From assembly GCF_900102495.1 (NCBI RefSeq), contig NZ_FMVQ01000004.1, positions 124,001 to 188,000 of the forward strand: a stretch of DNA of 64,000 nt, read 5' to 3'. A model generated the notes under the pieces. It saw only the letters and a list, made by a program, of their open reading frames with translations. It searched no databases and was not told the DNA's origin. This document shows, piece by piece, positions 63,693-64,000 of this stretch; the stretch's first letter is position 1; every line of letters begins with the position of its first letter. Source of the stretch: Nitrosospira sp. Nl5 (GTDB lineage: Bacteria; Pseudomonadota; Gammaproteobacteria; Burkholderiales; Nitrosomonadaceae). The translations under genes and the position numbers were made by a program.

Positions 63693-64000
63693 TCATCCAG
63701 TCGGCTCCGCCTTGACACGAATCAAGCGGCGTTCCTGCCTGATATCGAAGTGAACCGGCAGGAACTGCTCCAATAGCCAGATCGTCGTGGCGGCATGTGA
63801 TGAAAGATTTCTCGCAAGAAAGCAGGAACTGCCGCTGGCCAGCGCAAGATAAATCAGGATCTGATCCGCAGCATGGATATCCAGCGTTGCCCCGGATAAA
63901 ATTTCTCCACGCAGAAACTGCCCTGCCATCGTGCCAAGCTGTTCGGCGGGGATTCCCCTCTGCGCGATTCCGGAAGCACCTAGCCTGGTATGCTCGGTGT
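63693..64000 (-). CDS. rtcA: RNA 3'-terminal phosphate cyclase-like, 3' part only
   Basis: The minus-strand frame is open from the window edge to 63693 (about 102 residues seen). It has GIPAEQLGTMAGQFLRGEIL, then GATLDIHAADQILIYLALAS and SLSSHAATTIWLLEQFLPVH-type sequence: the C-terminal end of RtcA, which makes 2',3'-cyclic phosphate at RNA ends. The conserved His-Ala-Ala-Asp-Gln is the adenylation His region. The 5' end lies beyond the window. The gap 63500-63692 has nothing recognisable. Confidence 0.72.
   Translation of the reverse strand, partial: TEHTRLGASGIAQRGIPAEQLGTMAGQFLRGEILSGATLDIHAADQILIYLALASGSSCFLARNLSSHAATTIWLLEQFLPVHFDIRQERRLIRVKAEPTG

Overview
The window looks like a chromosomal segment of a betaproteobacterium, most likely an ammonia oxidiser of the Nitrosospira/Nitrosomonas group. 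That placement is an inference from three things: the moderately GC-rich coding sequence, PEP-CTERM proteins, and stress and polysaccharide genes of the kind found in that family. No rRNA, tRNA, CRISPR array or ammonia-oxidation gene was seen, so it is not proven.

1-8 kb: a large-subunit catalase running off the left edge, a charged small protein, a large MscS-type channel flanked by a 44-bp direct repeat, HdeD, the CbpA/CbpM chaperone pair and a His/Asp-rich secreted protein. 8-18 kb: phosphatidylserine synthase, an EexN-like lipoprotein, then a phospholipid/phosphate group (phospholipase D fused to a VTT membrane domain, two CYTH-type proteins, an EEP-family hydrolase), SugE, a secreted membrane-anchored protein, a Cys-rich metal-binding protein and a tandem pair of DUF2238 membrane proteins. 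18-24 kb: an arsR-arsI pair, SRPBCC and DUF1269 stress proteins, DUF4142 and a frameshifted VOC gene.

23.9-30.8 kb carries a phage-like remnant: a leftward replication operon, a divergent XRE repressor with three operators in a row, and a fourth identical-type operator inside a promoter 3 kb away. Decayed and intact PEP-CTERM genes lie around it. 32.5-35 kb has a Fic/ribbon-helix-helix module with its own promoter and operator, then an AT-rich island with one membrane protein. 35-44 kb: DUF1810, an exonuclease/GIY-YIG fusion, an orphan tail-tube-like protein, a short MscS channel and NhaA with an N-terminal thioredoxin-fold domain. 44-51 kb: OsmC, a GMC oxidoreductase/DUF1080 fusion, DUF190, IS21 debris, a broken HU gene, a foreign-looking RelA/SpoT-type synthetase and small stress proteins.

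51-63.5 kb is a glycosyltransferase island. It holds three GT9 heptosyltransferase-like enzymes, GT4 and GT2 enzymes, HldE, GmhB, an SDR, an inositol-phosphatase-family protein, and a GT4 fused to a GmhA-like SIS domain. Together these cover most of ADP-heptose synthesis plus the transferases to use it. The right edge holds the 3' part of an rtcA-like RNA cyclase gene.

Several families of short extragenic palindromes (REP/BIME-like) are scattered through the accessory parts, the clearest being three copies of a paired hairpin element at 23.2, 35.6 and 43.9 kb.
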